From NCBI RefSeq assembly GCF_041261205.1, contig NZ_JBGCCH010000026.1, positions 1 through 64,000 on the forward strand: 64,000 nt of DNA. Reading direction: 5' to 3'. The first letter of the stretch is position 1. Every line of letters starts with the position of its first letter. Shown here in pieces: positions 17,364-26,344 of this stretch. Under the pieces are notes generated by a model, which did no database searches, was not told where the DNA came from, and saw only the letters and a program-made list of their open reading frames with translations. The DNA comes from Catenulispora sp. MAP5-51 (GTDB lineage: Bacteria > Actinomycetota > Actinomycetes > Streptomycetales > Catenulisporaceae). Both the position numbers and the translations under genes were made by a program.

Positions 17364-18404
17364 TTAGCGGTCCGCGGAGTGCTCATCGTGCCCGTCGTGT
17401 TCAGTGTGCTCGTCGTGCTCATCGTGCCGCTGGCGCTCGGTGACCGCCCGGCGCAGCTGCTCGAACCGGACCGGCAGCGGGATCCAGCCGGGGGAGCCGG
17501 CCAGGGCCATGTTCGCCTCCACCACGGCGCGGGTGTAGGCGCGCTGCATGCCGCGCGGCATCAGGGGCATGCCCGGGGGGCGGCGGATGGCCTCGCCCTC
17601 GACGTTCAGCCGCCCGGCGTGGTTGGGCATCACCGAGACCCACAGGGCCTTGGCGGTGCCGTGCAGCGGCTGCACGAGGGTCTCGCGGACCTCGAGCCAG
17701 GCCTTGAGGGCGGCGCGCGTGCCGTCGGAGAGTTTGACGGTGTCGTGCACCGCCTCGCTGACGGTGCGGGCCTGCGGGCGGCGGATGATGCGCAGGGAGC
17801 TCAGATCCTCGGCGAGGTCGTCGAGCGTCAGCGCCGCGAGCTCGCCGACCCGGGCGCCGGTGTCCAGCTCCACGCCGATCAGCGCGAACAGCCGGACCCG
17901 GGCGGCCGGCGCGCCGACGTGCTCGGCCCGCTTGGCGAGGTAGTCGCGCAGCTGGGAGCGGGACGGGCCGTCCACCGTCTCGCGCAGCTCCGGCAGGCCC
18001 GGCCGGTCGGCGACGGCGACCAGGATGCCGGCGTGCTCGCCGAGGATCTTCAGGCAGTCGGCGCGGATGCGCATGGAGGCGTTGGTGGCGCGCGCGTCGC
18101 CGGCCTTGGCGCGCCGCCGCAGCTCGCCGCGGGCGGCCAGGTCCAGGTAGGCCGTTATCGGGCCGGGCTCGAGCAGGTCGGCGGCGCCGGAGGACTCGCG
18201 GAACGGGAACTCCTCGTGGTTGCGCACCAGGGCCAGCTCGCCGGCCACCCAGCGGAGCTGGCGGGCGCGGGACTTGCTGACCTCGCGCTCGGTGATGACG
18301 CGCTCGGTCCAGGCCTCGATGCCGGCCTTGCCGGCCTCGCTGGCCTTCCTTGCCCCGCTCACCGTCTTGGCCCCGCTCACCGTCTTTGCCGGCTGCTTCG
18401 GCAC
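17364..18404 (-). CDS. tyrosine recombinase-like protein, probably catalytically degenerate
   Basis: A 346-residue protein. The segment ALIGVELDTGARVGELAALTLDD matches the box-I arginine region of tyrosine recombinases and is preceded by a helical core-binding-like domain. The box-II H-x-x-R is degraded to RFEQLRRA and no convincing nucleophilic tyrosine follows, so strand exchange is doubtful. The C-terminus ends in a His/Asp/Glu tail (HDEHDEHTEHDGHDEH). The GTG at 18404 follows GAGAGG by 8 nt. No tRNA or att repeats flank it, so it looks like a domesticated DNA-binding protein rather than a live integrase. Confidence 0.65.
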   Translation of the reverse strand: MPKQPAKTVSGAKTVSGARKASEAGKAGIEAWTERVITEREVSKSRARQLRWVAGELALVRNHEEFPFRESSGAADLLEPGPITAYLDLAARGELRRRAKAGDARATNASMRIRADCLKILGEHAGILVAVADRPGLPELRETVDGPSRSQLRDYLAKRAEHVGAPAARVRLFALIGVELDTGARVGELAALTLDDLAEDLSSLRIIRRPQARTVSEAVHDTVKLSDGTRAALKAWLEVRETLVQPLHGTAKALWVSVMPNHAGRLNVEGEAIRRPPGMPLMPRGMQRAYTRAVVEANMALAGSPGWIPLPVRFEQLRRAVTERQRHDEHDEHTEHDGHDEHSADR

Positions 18405-18630
18405 GGCGCGTTCCTCTCGCTGGGCGACAGATAACTGGCCCTTAGCCTGCCACAGTGAGCGACCGGCCGGACTGAGGCTCACGGTAGAACACGTGTCTGA
18501 CAGATCCGCGGGCACACGCGAGTGACTGCCGGGGCGCGTGGGAAAGGCCGGCGTGGCGCATGAGGGCGGACCATGGCGAGATCCACCGCTTCGGCTGGCA
18601 TTCTGAGGACACTGACATACCCTGTTCACT

Positions 18631-19194
18631 ATGAGCGCGCCACTGCTGTTCCTGGACGTGGACGGCGTCGTCCTGCCCTTCGGCGCGGAGCCCGGCGATC
18701 TCGGGACCGACCTCGGCGCCCGCCTGACCGCACTCCCGGCGGAGCTGGTCTGGGCCACGGCGTGGGAACACGGCGCGAACGACGAGATCGCCCCCCGCAT
18801 AGGCCTGCCCCGGCTCCCGGTGGTGGAGTGGGAACTCCCGACCCGCGCCGAGGAGACCCTCGACGAGTACTTCGGCCTGCACTGGAAGACCCGCCAGGTG
18901 GTCGAATGGGCCGGCGGCCGCGACTTCGCCTGGGCCGACGACGAGGTCACGGCCGCCGACCGCGAGTGGGTGGCGCAGAACCACCCGGGACGCGCGATGC
19001 TGCACCGGGTGCGCGCGCTGCTGGGGCTGACCGGGATGGACTTCGACGTGCTGGACGAGTGGCTGCGGGCGGTGGGCGGGGGCCCGGGCACGCAGGATGG
19101 CGCGCCGGGACCCGGACCCGGGCCGGAGCCGGGGCCGGGGCCGGGGCCCGAGTCCGAGCCAGAGCCAGAGGACGAGCGCCCGGCCGCACTCTGA
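18631..19194 (+). CDS. HAD-like hydrolase domain protein with acidic PGPE tail
   Basis: A 187-residue protein. LFLDVDGVV supplies the HAD motif-I DxD and FAWADDE the motif-IV acidic pair; WATAWEHGAN and HWKTRQVVEWA are typical of an actinobacterial HAD subfamily of unknown substrate. About 35 C-terminal residues are a Pro/Gly/Glu low-complexity tail encoded by a GC-rich microrepeat. Initiation appears leaderless: TACCCT (18618-18623) ends 7 nt before the ATG. Confidence 0.8.
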   Translation: MSAPLLFLDVDGVVLPFGAEPGDLGTDLGARLTALPAELVWATAWEHGANDEIAPRIGLPRLPVVEWELPTRAEETLDEYFGLHWKTRQVVEWAGGRDFAWADDEVTAADREWVAQNHPGRAMLHRVRALLGLTGMDFDVLDEWLRAVGGGPGTQDGAPGPGPGPEPGPGPGPESEPEPEDERPAAL

Positions 19195-19203
19195 GGAGTC
19201 TGC

Positions 19204-20181
19204 CTACCCCTCCAGCCTCTCCAGCCTCTCCAACCCCTCCAACCGCCCCATCCGCACCCGCAGCGCCCGCTGGAACCACTCGAACACCGGCCCCAGGCTC
19301 TCCGGCTCCGGCCACCGGTTCACCGCCGCGAGCAGCCGCCAGTAGCGCTCCACGCGCGGGTCGGCGGCCACCTCCAGACGGCGCCACAGCCACGCGCGCA
19401 GCGCCGGGTCGTCGGGCTTGCCGAAGGTGGTGGCGTACTGCGCCGCCAGCTCGGCGATGATCGGGTCGGCGGCCGGCGACTCGGGGTCGACGCCGTCGGC
19501 GATCGCGCCGGCGATGCGTTCGCGGACCAGGGCGGTCAGGTCCTGGTGCAGGCCGCTGGTGTCGCCGTCGGCGCGTTCGGCGGCCTGGTATTCGGCCATG
19601 CGTCGGACGCTGGTGCGGAAGTCCGGGTCCTGGGTCAGCTCCGCCAGTTCGATCCAGGCCTCGACCTGCTCGGCGGTGGCGTCCTCGGGCAGGTCCGGGG
19701 TGGCTGCCCGGACCAGCTCGACCAGCTCCGGGTTGGCGTCGAGGTCGCCGAAGGCGCTGTCGACGAAGTCCTCGATCATGCGCTTGCGTTCGGCGTCGGA
19801 CATTCTGGCGATCTTGTGCATGAGATCCATCTCCTGGTGTGTGGCACCCCGGGCCGCGACCGTGCCCAGGACCGCGCGCCGCAGTCGCAGGGTGCGGATC
19901 TGGACGTCCAGCGCCTGCGCGTGCGAGGCCGCGACCTCGGTCAGCGTCGCCTCGCGCGCCAGCACGCGGCGGATCGTCGGCAGGTCCACGCCCAGTTCGC
20001 GCAGCGTGCGGACCAGGTCCAGGCGGGCGACGGCCTCGACGTCGTAGACGCGGTAGCCGCTCGGGGTGCGGCCGGTTTCCGGGACGATGCCCTCGTCGGC
20101 GTAGAACCTGATCGTCTTCACCGGCAGGCCGGTGCGGCGGGACAGATCGCCGATGGTGTAGCGGGTGTCGTCCTCGTTCAT
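19204..20181 (-). CDS. MerR family transcriptional regulator
   Basis: A 325-residue protein with a MerR winged helix at the N-terminus (YTIGDLSRRTGLPVKTIRFYADEG and YRVYDVEAVARL) and a long helical C-terminal domain, which makes it about twice the length of metal-sensing MerR proteins. No cysteine metal site is visible, so a small-molecule or multidrug ligand is more likely. GAAGG lies 7 nt before the ATG. The last dozen residues (LEGLERLERLEG) come from a ctccagcctctcc microrepeat. It shares a 51-bp promoter region with the divergent Lrp gene. Confidence 0.88.
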   Translation of the reverse strand: MNEDDTRYTIGDLSRRTGLPVKTIRFYADEGIVPETGRTPSGYRVYDVEAVARLDLVRTLRELGVDLPTIRRVLAREATLTEVAASHAQALDVQIRTLRLRRAVLGTVAARGATHQEMDLMHKIARMSDAERKRMIEDFVDSAFGDLDANPELVELVRAATPDLPEDATAEQVEAWIELAELTQDPDFRTSVRRMAEYQAAERADGDTSGLHQDLTALVRERIAGAIADGVDPESPAADPIIAELAAQYATTFGKPDDPALRAWLWRRLEVAADPRVERYWRLLAAVNRWPEPESLGPVFEWFQRALRVRMGRLEGLERLERLEG

Positions 20182-20232
20182 GGCCTCACCTTCGGGGCTC
20201 CAGCAAATGGAGACTCAAGTACCGTAAGCGCC

Positions 20233-20685
20233 GTGGACGATATCGACAGGCACATCGTGGCGGCCCTGGTCGCCGACGGCCGGATGAGCTACACCGACCT
20301 CGGCAAGCTCATCGGGTTGTCGACCTCGGCGGTGCACCAGCGCGTGCAGAAGCTGGAGGAGCGCGGGGTGCTGCGGGGGTTCCGGGCGGTGGTGGACCCC
20401 GAGGCGCTGGGACTGAGCCTGACGGCGTTCATCTCGGTGAAGCCCATCGACCCGGCGGCCCCGGACGACGTCCCGGACCGGCTCAAGGGCCTGGAAGAGG
20501 TCGAGGACTGCTACAGCGTCGCCGGCGACGAGAACTACATCCTGAAGGTGCGCGTCGGCACCCCGGGCCAGCTGGAGTCCCTGCTGAGCCGCATCCGCAC
20601 CGCCGCCGAGGTGTCCACCCGGACCACCGTGGTGCTCTCGACGCCGTTCGAGGCCCGGATGCGGGGCGACAACGGGTCGCCTTAA
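20233..20685 (+). CDS. Lrp/AsnC family transcriptional regulator
   Basis: A 150-residue protein of family length: helix-turn-helix DIDRHIVAALVADGRMSYTDLG followed by LSTSAVHQRVQKLEERG, then the RAM ligand-binding domain (VEDCYSVAGDENYILKVR). It should form amino-acid-responsive oligomers. The GTG at 20233 is preceded by TACCGT (20220-20225) at 7 nt, a leaderless pattern; no Shine-Dalgarno is seen. Confidence 0.92.
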   Translation: MDDIDRHIVAALVADGRMSYTDLGKLIGLSTSAVHQRVQKLEERGVLRGFRAVVDPEALGLSLTAFISVKPIDPAAPDDVPDRLKGLEEVEDCYSVAGDENYILKVRVGTPGQLESLLSRIRTAAEVSTRTTVVLSTPFEARMRGDNGSP

Positions 20686-20728
20686 GGCGGGCGCGGAGCC
20701 TGGTCATGCGTACGAGACACTGTTCAGC

Positions 20729-22390
20729 ATGACGAACACCGCCGAGCCAGACCCCGAACGACCCCTCCCGCAGCGCGTCCTGCTGCGCGGCGGCACCATC
20801 CACTCCCCGGAGGAGCCGTTCGCGACGGCGATGCTGGTCGAGGACGGCGCGGTGGCCTGGCTCGGCTCGGACAGCGCGGCCGACGTCGCGCACGCGGATT
20901 CCGTCGACGAGATCGTCGAGCTGCGCGGCGCGCTGGTCACCCCGGCCTTCGTCGACGCGCACGTGCACCTGACCTCCACCGGCCTGACCCTGGCCGGCCT
21001 GGACCTGCACGACGCGCCCTCGCTGGCCGCCGCCCTGGACCGCATCGCCGCCTTCGCCGCGGGCGTCCCGGCCGGCCAGATGGTGATCGGCCAGGGCTGG
21101 GACGAGTCGCGCTGGCCGGAGCGGCGCGTGCCCTCCCTGGCCGAGCTGGACCGCGCCGTCGGCGGCCGGCCGGCGTACCTCTCGCGGGCCGACGTGCACA
21201 GCGCCCTGGCCTCCTCGGCGCTGATCGCGGCGGTCCCGGAGGCGCGCGGCGCGGTGGGCTTCGAGGAGTCCGGCCAGCTCCGGCAGCAGGCGCACCACCT
21301 GGTGCGCAAGGCGGCCTTCAGCATGCTGAGCCCGGCCGTGCGCGGCGAGTTGCAGGCCGCGGCGCTGCGCCGGGCCGCGGAGCTCGGCATCGGCGCGCTG
21401 CACGAGTGCGGCGGCCCGGACATCAGCGGCGAGGCGGACTTCCTCCAGGTGCTGGCCTCCGGGCTGAAGGGCATCGGGCCCGAGGTGTTCGGGTACTGGG
21501 GCGAGTTCGGCGGCGTGGAGAAGGCCGGCTTCCTGGGCGCGGTCGGCGCCGGCGGGGACCTGTTCCTGGACGGCGCGCTCGGCTCGCACACGGCCTGCCT
21601 GGCCCACGCCTACGCCGACAAGGACACCCTCGGCGCCGCCTATGCCAGTGCCGAGCAGGTCGCCGAACATGTCGTGGAGTGCACGCAGGCCGGGATGCAG
21701 GCCGGCTTCCACGTGATCGGCGACGCGGCGATGGCCACGCTGCTGGACGGCTTCGACGCCGCGGCCGCCAAGGTCGGGCGCGACGCGCTCCACCGGATCG
21801 GGCACCGGGTCGAGCACGCGGAGATGATCCCGGCCGGCGGCATCGGCCGGCTGCTGGACTTCGGCATCGTGGCCAGCGTGCAGCCGGCCTTCGACGCGGC
21901 GTGGGGCGGCCCGGACGGCATGTATGTGGAGCGTGTCGGCGCCGAGCGCGCCCAGGCGATGAACCCCTTCGCGGCGCTGCAGAAGGCCGGGGTCCCGCTG
22001 GCGTTCGGCTCCGACGCCCCGGTGACGCCCCTGGACCCCTGGGGCACGGTGCGGGCCGCGGCGTTCCACCAGACCCCCGAGCACCGCGTCTCGGTCCGCG
22101 CCGCCTTCGCGGCCCACACCCGCGGCGGCTGGCGGGCGCTGGGCGCGCGGGCGACGTCGACCGGCGTGCTGCGGGTCGGGGAGCCGGCGACGTACGCGGT
22201 GTGGGACGTGGCGCCGGAGGACGTGGTCGTGCAGGCCGCCGACGAGCGCCTGTCGGCGTGGTCGACGGACCCGCGCTCGGGCGTGCCGGGACTGCCGGAC
22301 CTGACGCCGGGCCGTCCGCTGCCGACCGCGGCGCGCACCGTGGTGCGGGGACGGACGGTGTTCGACTCGGGGCGGCTCGCCGAGGGGTAG
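20729..22390 (+). CDS. YtcJ-like metal-dependent amidohydrolase
   Basis: A 553-residue amidohydrolase-superfamily protein. Metal ligands are visible as HVH in FVDAHVHLTSTG, H in FHVIGDAAM, H in HRVEHAEM and D in GSDAPVTPLDPW. It is a cytoplasmic enzyme; the subfamily acts on amides, formamides or exoenzyme-type substrates, and the precise one is unknown. GACACT ends 7 nt before the ATG at 20729, consistent with a leaderless transcript. Confidence 0.9.
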   Translation: MTNTAEPDPERPLPQRVLLRGGTIHSPEEPFATAMLVEDGAVAWLGSDSAADVAHADSVDEIVELRGALVTPAFVDAHVHLTSTGLTLAGLDLHDAPSLAAALDRIAAFAAGVPAGQMVIGQGWDESRWPERRVPSLAELDRAVGGRPAYLSRADVHSALASSALIAAVPEARGAVGFEESGQLRQQAHHLVRKAAFSMLSPAVRGELQAAALRRAAELGIGALHECGGPDISGEADFLQVLASGLKGIGPEVFGYWGEFGGVEKAGFLGAVGAGGDLFLDGALGSHTACLAHAYADKDTLGAAYASAEQVAEHVVECTQAGMQAGFHVIGDAAMATLLDGFDAAAAKVGRDALHRIGHRVEHAEMIPAGGIGRLLDFGIVASVQPAFDAAWGGPDGMYVERVGAERAQAMNPFAALQKAGVPLAFGSDAPVTPLDPWGTVRAAAFHQTPEHRVSVRAAFAAHTRGGWRALGARATSTGVLRVGEPATYAVWDVAPEDVVVQAADERLSAWSTDPRSGVPGLPDLTPGRPLPTAARTVVRGRTVFDSGRLAEG

Positions 22391-23182
22391 CAAGGCAGCG
22401 GGGCAGCGGGATAGCCGGACGCGGCGGGCCGCTGGCCGCAAGTCGGCGGTTGGTCGCCGGCCAACCAGCGGTCGGTCGGCGGTCGGTCGGCGGACAAGTC
22501 GGCGAGCAGTCGGCGGCATGTCGCGGCGATGTTGAGGTGTTGAGGGCGTCGCCGCACGCCCGCGGCACCGGCGCGCCGGGTGCTTGAGCACGGTTCGGTC
22601 ACAAAAATCCCCCGCGCCCTTCCGAGTGATCGTCGCCCCTGCTGCCCGCTTTCGCCGACGGCACTGTGACCTGCGCTTTTATCGCATTCGCGCAGGCCAC
22701 GACTGGTCGGATCACTGGTTGACAGGAGTCCCTGCAGTCCGCGTAGCGTGGGTGACCACGTCCACCGGCCGCACGCGTCGCACGGTGGTCCTGTCTGGCC
22801 GCGGTGCGATCCGGCGCCGGGGCGTCTGCACGGGGGCATGGCGACGGATGCGGCGAAAGATGGTGGGTCTTCACCGGGAACCCGGCGGATCCAGTAGACA
22901 ACGGCGTGCGGGACTCGCAACCAACGGGTCCGCAGCCGGTCCGAAGGGTGCCGCCGGGTTTTCGCGTGGACCGGGGCACCCGGCAGCGGCGGCGCGGTGA
23001 TCTCGGCGGCTTCGCGCTGGTGAACCTGCCCTCATGCTCACCGCCGAAGGTGTCCTGCGGCTTTCCGGCAGGTGAAGAGTGTTTCCCGCCGGGCCCAATC
23101 TTGAGATCCTGGATTCACACCCTGCTCGTATAGGGTGCGCTCAACGTGTGTCCGCAGATCTTTTCTAGGGTGGGTCCCGCTG
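22391..23182. other. long intergenic region upstream of lnt
   Basis: 792 bp with no gene I can support. 22436-22520 is a GTCGGCGG-rich simple repeat including a GGTTGG/CCAACC hairpin. A TTGACA (22719-22724) lies 19 bp from TAGCGT (22744-22749), a possible but long-spaced sigma-70 promoter, and TATAGGGT occurs at 23129-23136. Short open frames here have atypical composition. The region may be a long 5' leader for lnt-ppm1. Confidence 0.5.
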
Positions 23183-24892
23183 GTGGCGAAAGTGGATGAG
23201 GCCGGTACCCGCCGGCGGCGGTTCGGGTTCCGCCGGCCGAGCGCGCAGTCGGTGCGCCTGGCCGCTCTGGCCCTGTTCGCCGGGGCCGCGCTGAACCTGG
23301 CCTTCGCGCCGATCGGCTGGTGGCCGGTGGCGCCGCTGGCGGTGGCCGCTTTCTCGGCGCTGGTGTCGAACAAGACCGGCCGGCGCGGCATGCTCGTCGG
23401 GTTCTGGTTCGGGACCGGTTTCTGCTGGGTGATGTTCCAGTGGCTGCGGGTCTTCGGGCCCGGGGCGCAGGAAGCGGTCGGCATCGTCGAGTCGCTCTAC
23501 TTCATCCCGTTCGGCTGGGGCATGGCACGCGTGTCGATGATGCGCTTCGCGCCGCTGTGGCAGGCGTGCCTGTGGGTCACCGAGGAGTACGGCCGCTCGC
23601 GCTGGCCCTTCGGCGGCTTCTCCTGGGGCCGGCTGGCGTTCTCCCAGCCGGACTCGCCGTTCACGCCGCTGGCGGCCGTCGGCGGGGCCCCGCTGGTGAC
23701 CTTCGCGGTCGCGCTGTCCGGGGCGCTGCTGTGGCGCGCCGTGGTGGTCCTCAGGCGCGATCAGCGGGCCGGGATCAAATGGGTCGCCGCTCTGCTCGCC
23801 GGGGCCTTGGTGATCCCCGCGCTGGGCTATGCCGTGCCGTTGCAGTCCCCGGACTCCGGCACGCCGGTGCGCATCGCGCTGATCCAGGGCAACGTGCCGC
23901 GCGTCGGCTTCGGGCGCGAGGAGCAGGAGGCCGCGGTCCTGGACAACCATGTCAAGGAGACCGAGGCCCTGGCCGCCGACATCCGCTCGGGCAAGGCGGT
24001 CAAGCCGGACCTGGTGGTCTGGCCGGAGAACGGCTCGGACATGGACCCCTACTCCGACCCGGGCGTGGCGGCCCTGATCCAGCAGGCCGTCGACGACGTC
24101 GGGGTCCCGGTGCTGGTCGGCGCGGTGATCAACGCCAACCCGGCGGGGACCAACGTGCTGAACCGGCTGATCGTGTGGACGCCGGACCCCGGCGGCGGCA
24201 TGGGCGCCACCTACGACAAGACCCACCTGGTGCCCTTCGGGGAGTACCTGCCGTTCCGCGCCATCCTGACCAAGATGATCACGCGGTTCAACATGATCCC
24301 GCGCGACTTCGTCCCCGGCCACGGCAAGGGCGTGCTGACCCTGGGCGGGGTCACCGTCGCCGCGGTCATCTGCTTCGAGGTCGCCTACGACGACGTGGTC
24401 CGCAACGCGGTCAAGGGCGGCGGCCAGGTCCTGCTGGTCCCCAGCAACAACGCCTCCTACATGGGCACCGGCCAGACCTACCAGCAGTTGGCGATCGCCC
24501 GCTTCCGCGCCGTCGAGCACGGCCGCTGGACCATGGAGGCCGCGACCTCCGGGGTGTCGGCGGTCATCGACCCGCACGGCAAGATCCTGGCGCAGACCGG
24601 GGAATATCAGGCCCGATACCTGGACATGCAGGTGCGCCGGAACACCGCGATCACCCTGGCCGACCGGGTCGGCGCCTGGCCGGAGTACGTCTTCGCGCTG
24701 CTCGGGCTGCTCGCCGCGATCGGACTGGGCGGCGCGGCGACGACATGGCGACGTACTCGGTCCCTGATTCCGGGTAACAGAGCTCCAACCGATACCCTGC
24801 CCGATGCCCCGGACGGCGCGGCGGCCCCCAGCGGGTCCGACGACGCCGCCCTCCAACCCGTTCAGACCGCTGTGAAAGGCCGAGCACGTTGA
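23183..24892 (+). CDS. lnt: apolipoprotein N-acyltransferase
   Basis: A 569-residue polytopic membrane enzyme that transfers an acyl chain to the N-terminal cysteine of lipoproteins. Several N-terminal helices are followed by the extracytoplasmic nitrilase domain with the full catalytic triad: Glu in VVWPENGSD, Lys in YDKTHLVPFGEYLPF and Cys in AVICFEVAYDD. The GTG at 23183 follows a GGGTGGG; in-frame GTGs at 23135 and 23192 are alternatives. The stop overlaps the TTG start of the mannosyltransferase. Mycobacteria fuse these two activities in one protein (Ppm1), so the coupling here is the unfused equivalent. Confidence 0.93.
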   Translation: MAKVDEAGTRRRRFGFRRPSAQSVRLAALALFAGAALNLAFAPIGWWPVAPLAVAAFSALVSNKTGRRGMLVGFWFGTGFCWVMFQWLRVFGPGAQEAVGIVESLYFIPFGWGMARVSMMRFAPLWQACLWVTEEYGRSRWPFGGFSWGRLAFSQPDSPFTPLAAVGGAPLVTFAVALSGALLWRAVVVLRRDQRAGIKWVAALLAGALVIPALGYAVPLQSPDSGTPVRIALIQGNVPRVGFGREEQEAAVLDNHVKETEALAADIRSGKAVKPDLVVWPENGSDMDPYSDPGVAALIQQAVDDVGVPVLVGAVINANPAGTNVLNRLIVWTPDPGGGMGATYDKTHLVPFGEYLPFRAILTKMITRFNMIPRDFVPGHGKGVLTLGGVTVAAVICFEVAYDDVVRNAVKGGGQVLLVPSNNASYMGTGQTYQQLAIARFRAVEHGRWTMEAATSGVSAVIDPHGKILAQTGEYQARYLDMQVRRNTAITLADRVGAWPEYVFALLGLLAAIGLGGAATTWRRTRSLIPGNRAPTDTLPDAPDGAAAPSGSDDAALQPVQTAVKGRAR

Positions 24893-25629
24893 CGAACCTG
24901 CGCGTCCTGGTGATCATCCCGACGTACAACGAGGCGGAGAATCTGCCCACGATCGTCGCCCGGGTGCACACGGCTAATCCCGACGTGCACATCCTGGTCG
25001 CCGACGACAACTCCCCGGACGGCACCGGGAAGCTGGCCGACGAGCTCGCCGAGAAGGACGAGCGGGTCAAGGTCCTGCACCGGGCCGGCAAGGAGGGCCT
25101 GGGCAAGGCCTACCTGGCCGGCTTCGCCTGGGGGATCGACCACGAGTACGACGTCATCTGCGAGATGGACGCCGACGGCTCGCACCGCCCCGAGGACTTC
25201 CCGGCGCTGCTCAAGGCCCTGGTCGACACCAACGCCGACCTGGTCCTGGGCTCGCGCTACGTGCGCGGCGGCAAGACCGTGGGCTGGCCCAAGCACCGCG
25301 AGATCCTGTCCAAGGGCGGCAACACCTGGGTCCGCCTGGTCACCGGCATGAAGCTGGCCGACGCCACCGGCGGGTACCGGCTGTTCCGCCGCGAGACGCT
25401 GGAGCGCATAGAGCTCTCCACGGTCGCCAGCGCCGGCTACACCTTCCAGGTGGACCTGGCCTGGCGCACGGTGCGCGCCGGCCTGAAGGTGGTCGAGGTG
25501 CCGATCACCTTCGTCGAACGCGAACTCGGGGCGTCGAAGATGAGCACGAACATCGTCGCCGAGGCCTTGTGGCGCACCACCGTCTGGGGGATGCAGTACC
25601 GGGTGAACCGGTTGCTGGGCCGGCGCTGA
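24889..25629 (+). CDS. ppm1: polyprenol monophosphomannose synthase
   Basis: A 246-residue GT2 glycosyltransferase that makes polyprenyl-phosphate-mannose from GDP-mannose, the donor for extracytoplasmic mannosylation of glycoproteins and lipoglycans. The N-terminal VIIPTYNEAENLPTIV, VADDNSPDGTG, the catalytic EMDADGSHRPED and the QVDLAWR segment are all present. It lacks C-terminal membrane helices, like the bacterial class that relies on Lnt for anchoring. The start is a TTG in a 4-bp TTGA overlap with lnt. Confidence 0.94.
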   Translation: MTNLRVLVIIPTYNEAENLPTIVARVHTANPDVHILVADDNSPDGTGKLADELAEKDERVKVLHRAGKEGLGKAYLAGFAWGIDHEYDVICEMDADGSHRPEDFPALLKALVDTNADLVLGSRYVRGGKTVGWPKHREILSKGGNTWVRLVTGMKLADATGGYRLFRRETLERIELSTVASAGYTFQVDLAWRTVRAGLKVVEVPITFVERELGASKMSTNIVAEALWRTTVWGMQYRVNRLLGRR

Positions 25630-25666
25630 GAGCCTGACGCTGACGGGGAGACCGTCGAGGAAAAGG

Positions 25667-25705
25667 CCCGAGCCGCACTGTCGGGGGGATGCAGTGCGGC
25701 TCGGG
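25667..25705. terminator. bidirectional hairpin between ppm1 and rbpA
   Basis: A perfect 14-bp stem (25667-25680 with 25692-25705) and an 11-nt loop in the convergent gap between the two stops; no T-tract. Confidence 0.78.
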
Positions 25706-25802
25706 GATTGTGGGCGCGCCACCGACTGAGGTGACCGCGCAGCTTCTACTGTAGTCGTATCGATGGGTTCTGTGCGCGGATCATTCGCGCCTCGCGCAGG
25801 AC

Positions 25803-26312
25803 TCAGTCGGACGTGTGCGCCACGGCCTTGCGTGCGCCGGCACGGGCCGCGGTGGACTTCGGCTTGCCCGCCGGGGCGGCCGGAGCCTTGACCGAGGATG
25901 CCTTAGCCGCCGCCGCCGACTTCTTGGCCCGCCCGCCCATGGTGCGGGCCGGGGCCGGGCGCACGACGTCGCTGTTGGCGATGCCGCCGTCGCGAAGGAC
26001 GGCCAGCCGCTCGGCCAGGACCTCCTCCAGGTCGGCCATGGTGCGGCGCTCCAGCAGCATGTCCCAGTGGGTCCGGGCCGGCTTGCCGGCCTTCTCCTCC
26101 GGAGCGGTGCCGTCGACCACCAGGGCCGTGGCGCCGCAGACCTTGCACTCCCAGGTCGCCGGTACGTCCGCCTCCACGGAGAAGGGCATCACGAAGCGGT
26201 GCTCGTTCGGGCACACGTACTCGATGTCCTGGCGGGGGGCGAAGTCGATCCCCGCGTCGCTTTCATAGCTGGTCGCGCCGAGGCGCGTCCCGCGCAGTGC
26301 CCGCTCGCTCAT
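25803..26312 (-). CDS. rbpA: RNA polymerase-binding protein RbpA with extended basic tail
   Basis: A 169-residue protein. Residues 1-115 are canonical RbpA: an N-terminal tail, the zinc-site ligands C34, H38, C56 and C59, a basic linker and the sigma-interaction helix (HWDMLLERRTMADLEEVLAERL). RbpA binds RNA polymerase and the principal sigma factor and promotes open-complex formation. The last 50 or so residues are an Ala/Lys/Pro-rich tail beyond the usual 110-125 length. GGAGGG lies 7 nt before the ATG. The ppm1-rbpA neighbourhood is conserved in mycobacteria. A sigma-R-type promoter precedes it. Confidence 0.94.
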   Translation of the reverse strand: MSERALRGTRLGATSYESDAGIDFAPRQDIEYVCPNEHRFVMPFSVEADVPATWECKVCGATALVVDGTAPEEKAGKPARTHWDMLLERRTMADLEEVLAERLAVLRDGGIANSDVVRPAPARTMGGRAKKSAAAAKASSVKAPAAPAGKPKSTAARAGARKAVAHTSD

Positions 26313-26344
26313 TGGTGTTCCCTCCAGATCGTCTCACCCGCTCA

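Noticed and set aside
17364-18404. Integrative mobile element around the recombinase-like gene
   Set aside because: No tRNA, direct att repeats, excisionase or replication genes nearby, and catalytic residues appear lost.
22719-22749. Strong sigma-70 promoter TTGACA/TAGCGT upstream of lnt
   Set aside because: The 19-nt spacing is long and no gene or leader can be tied to it, so it is only mentioned within the intergenic description.
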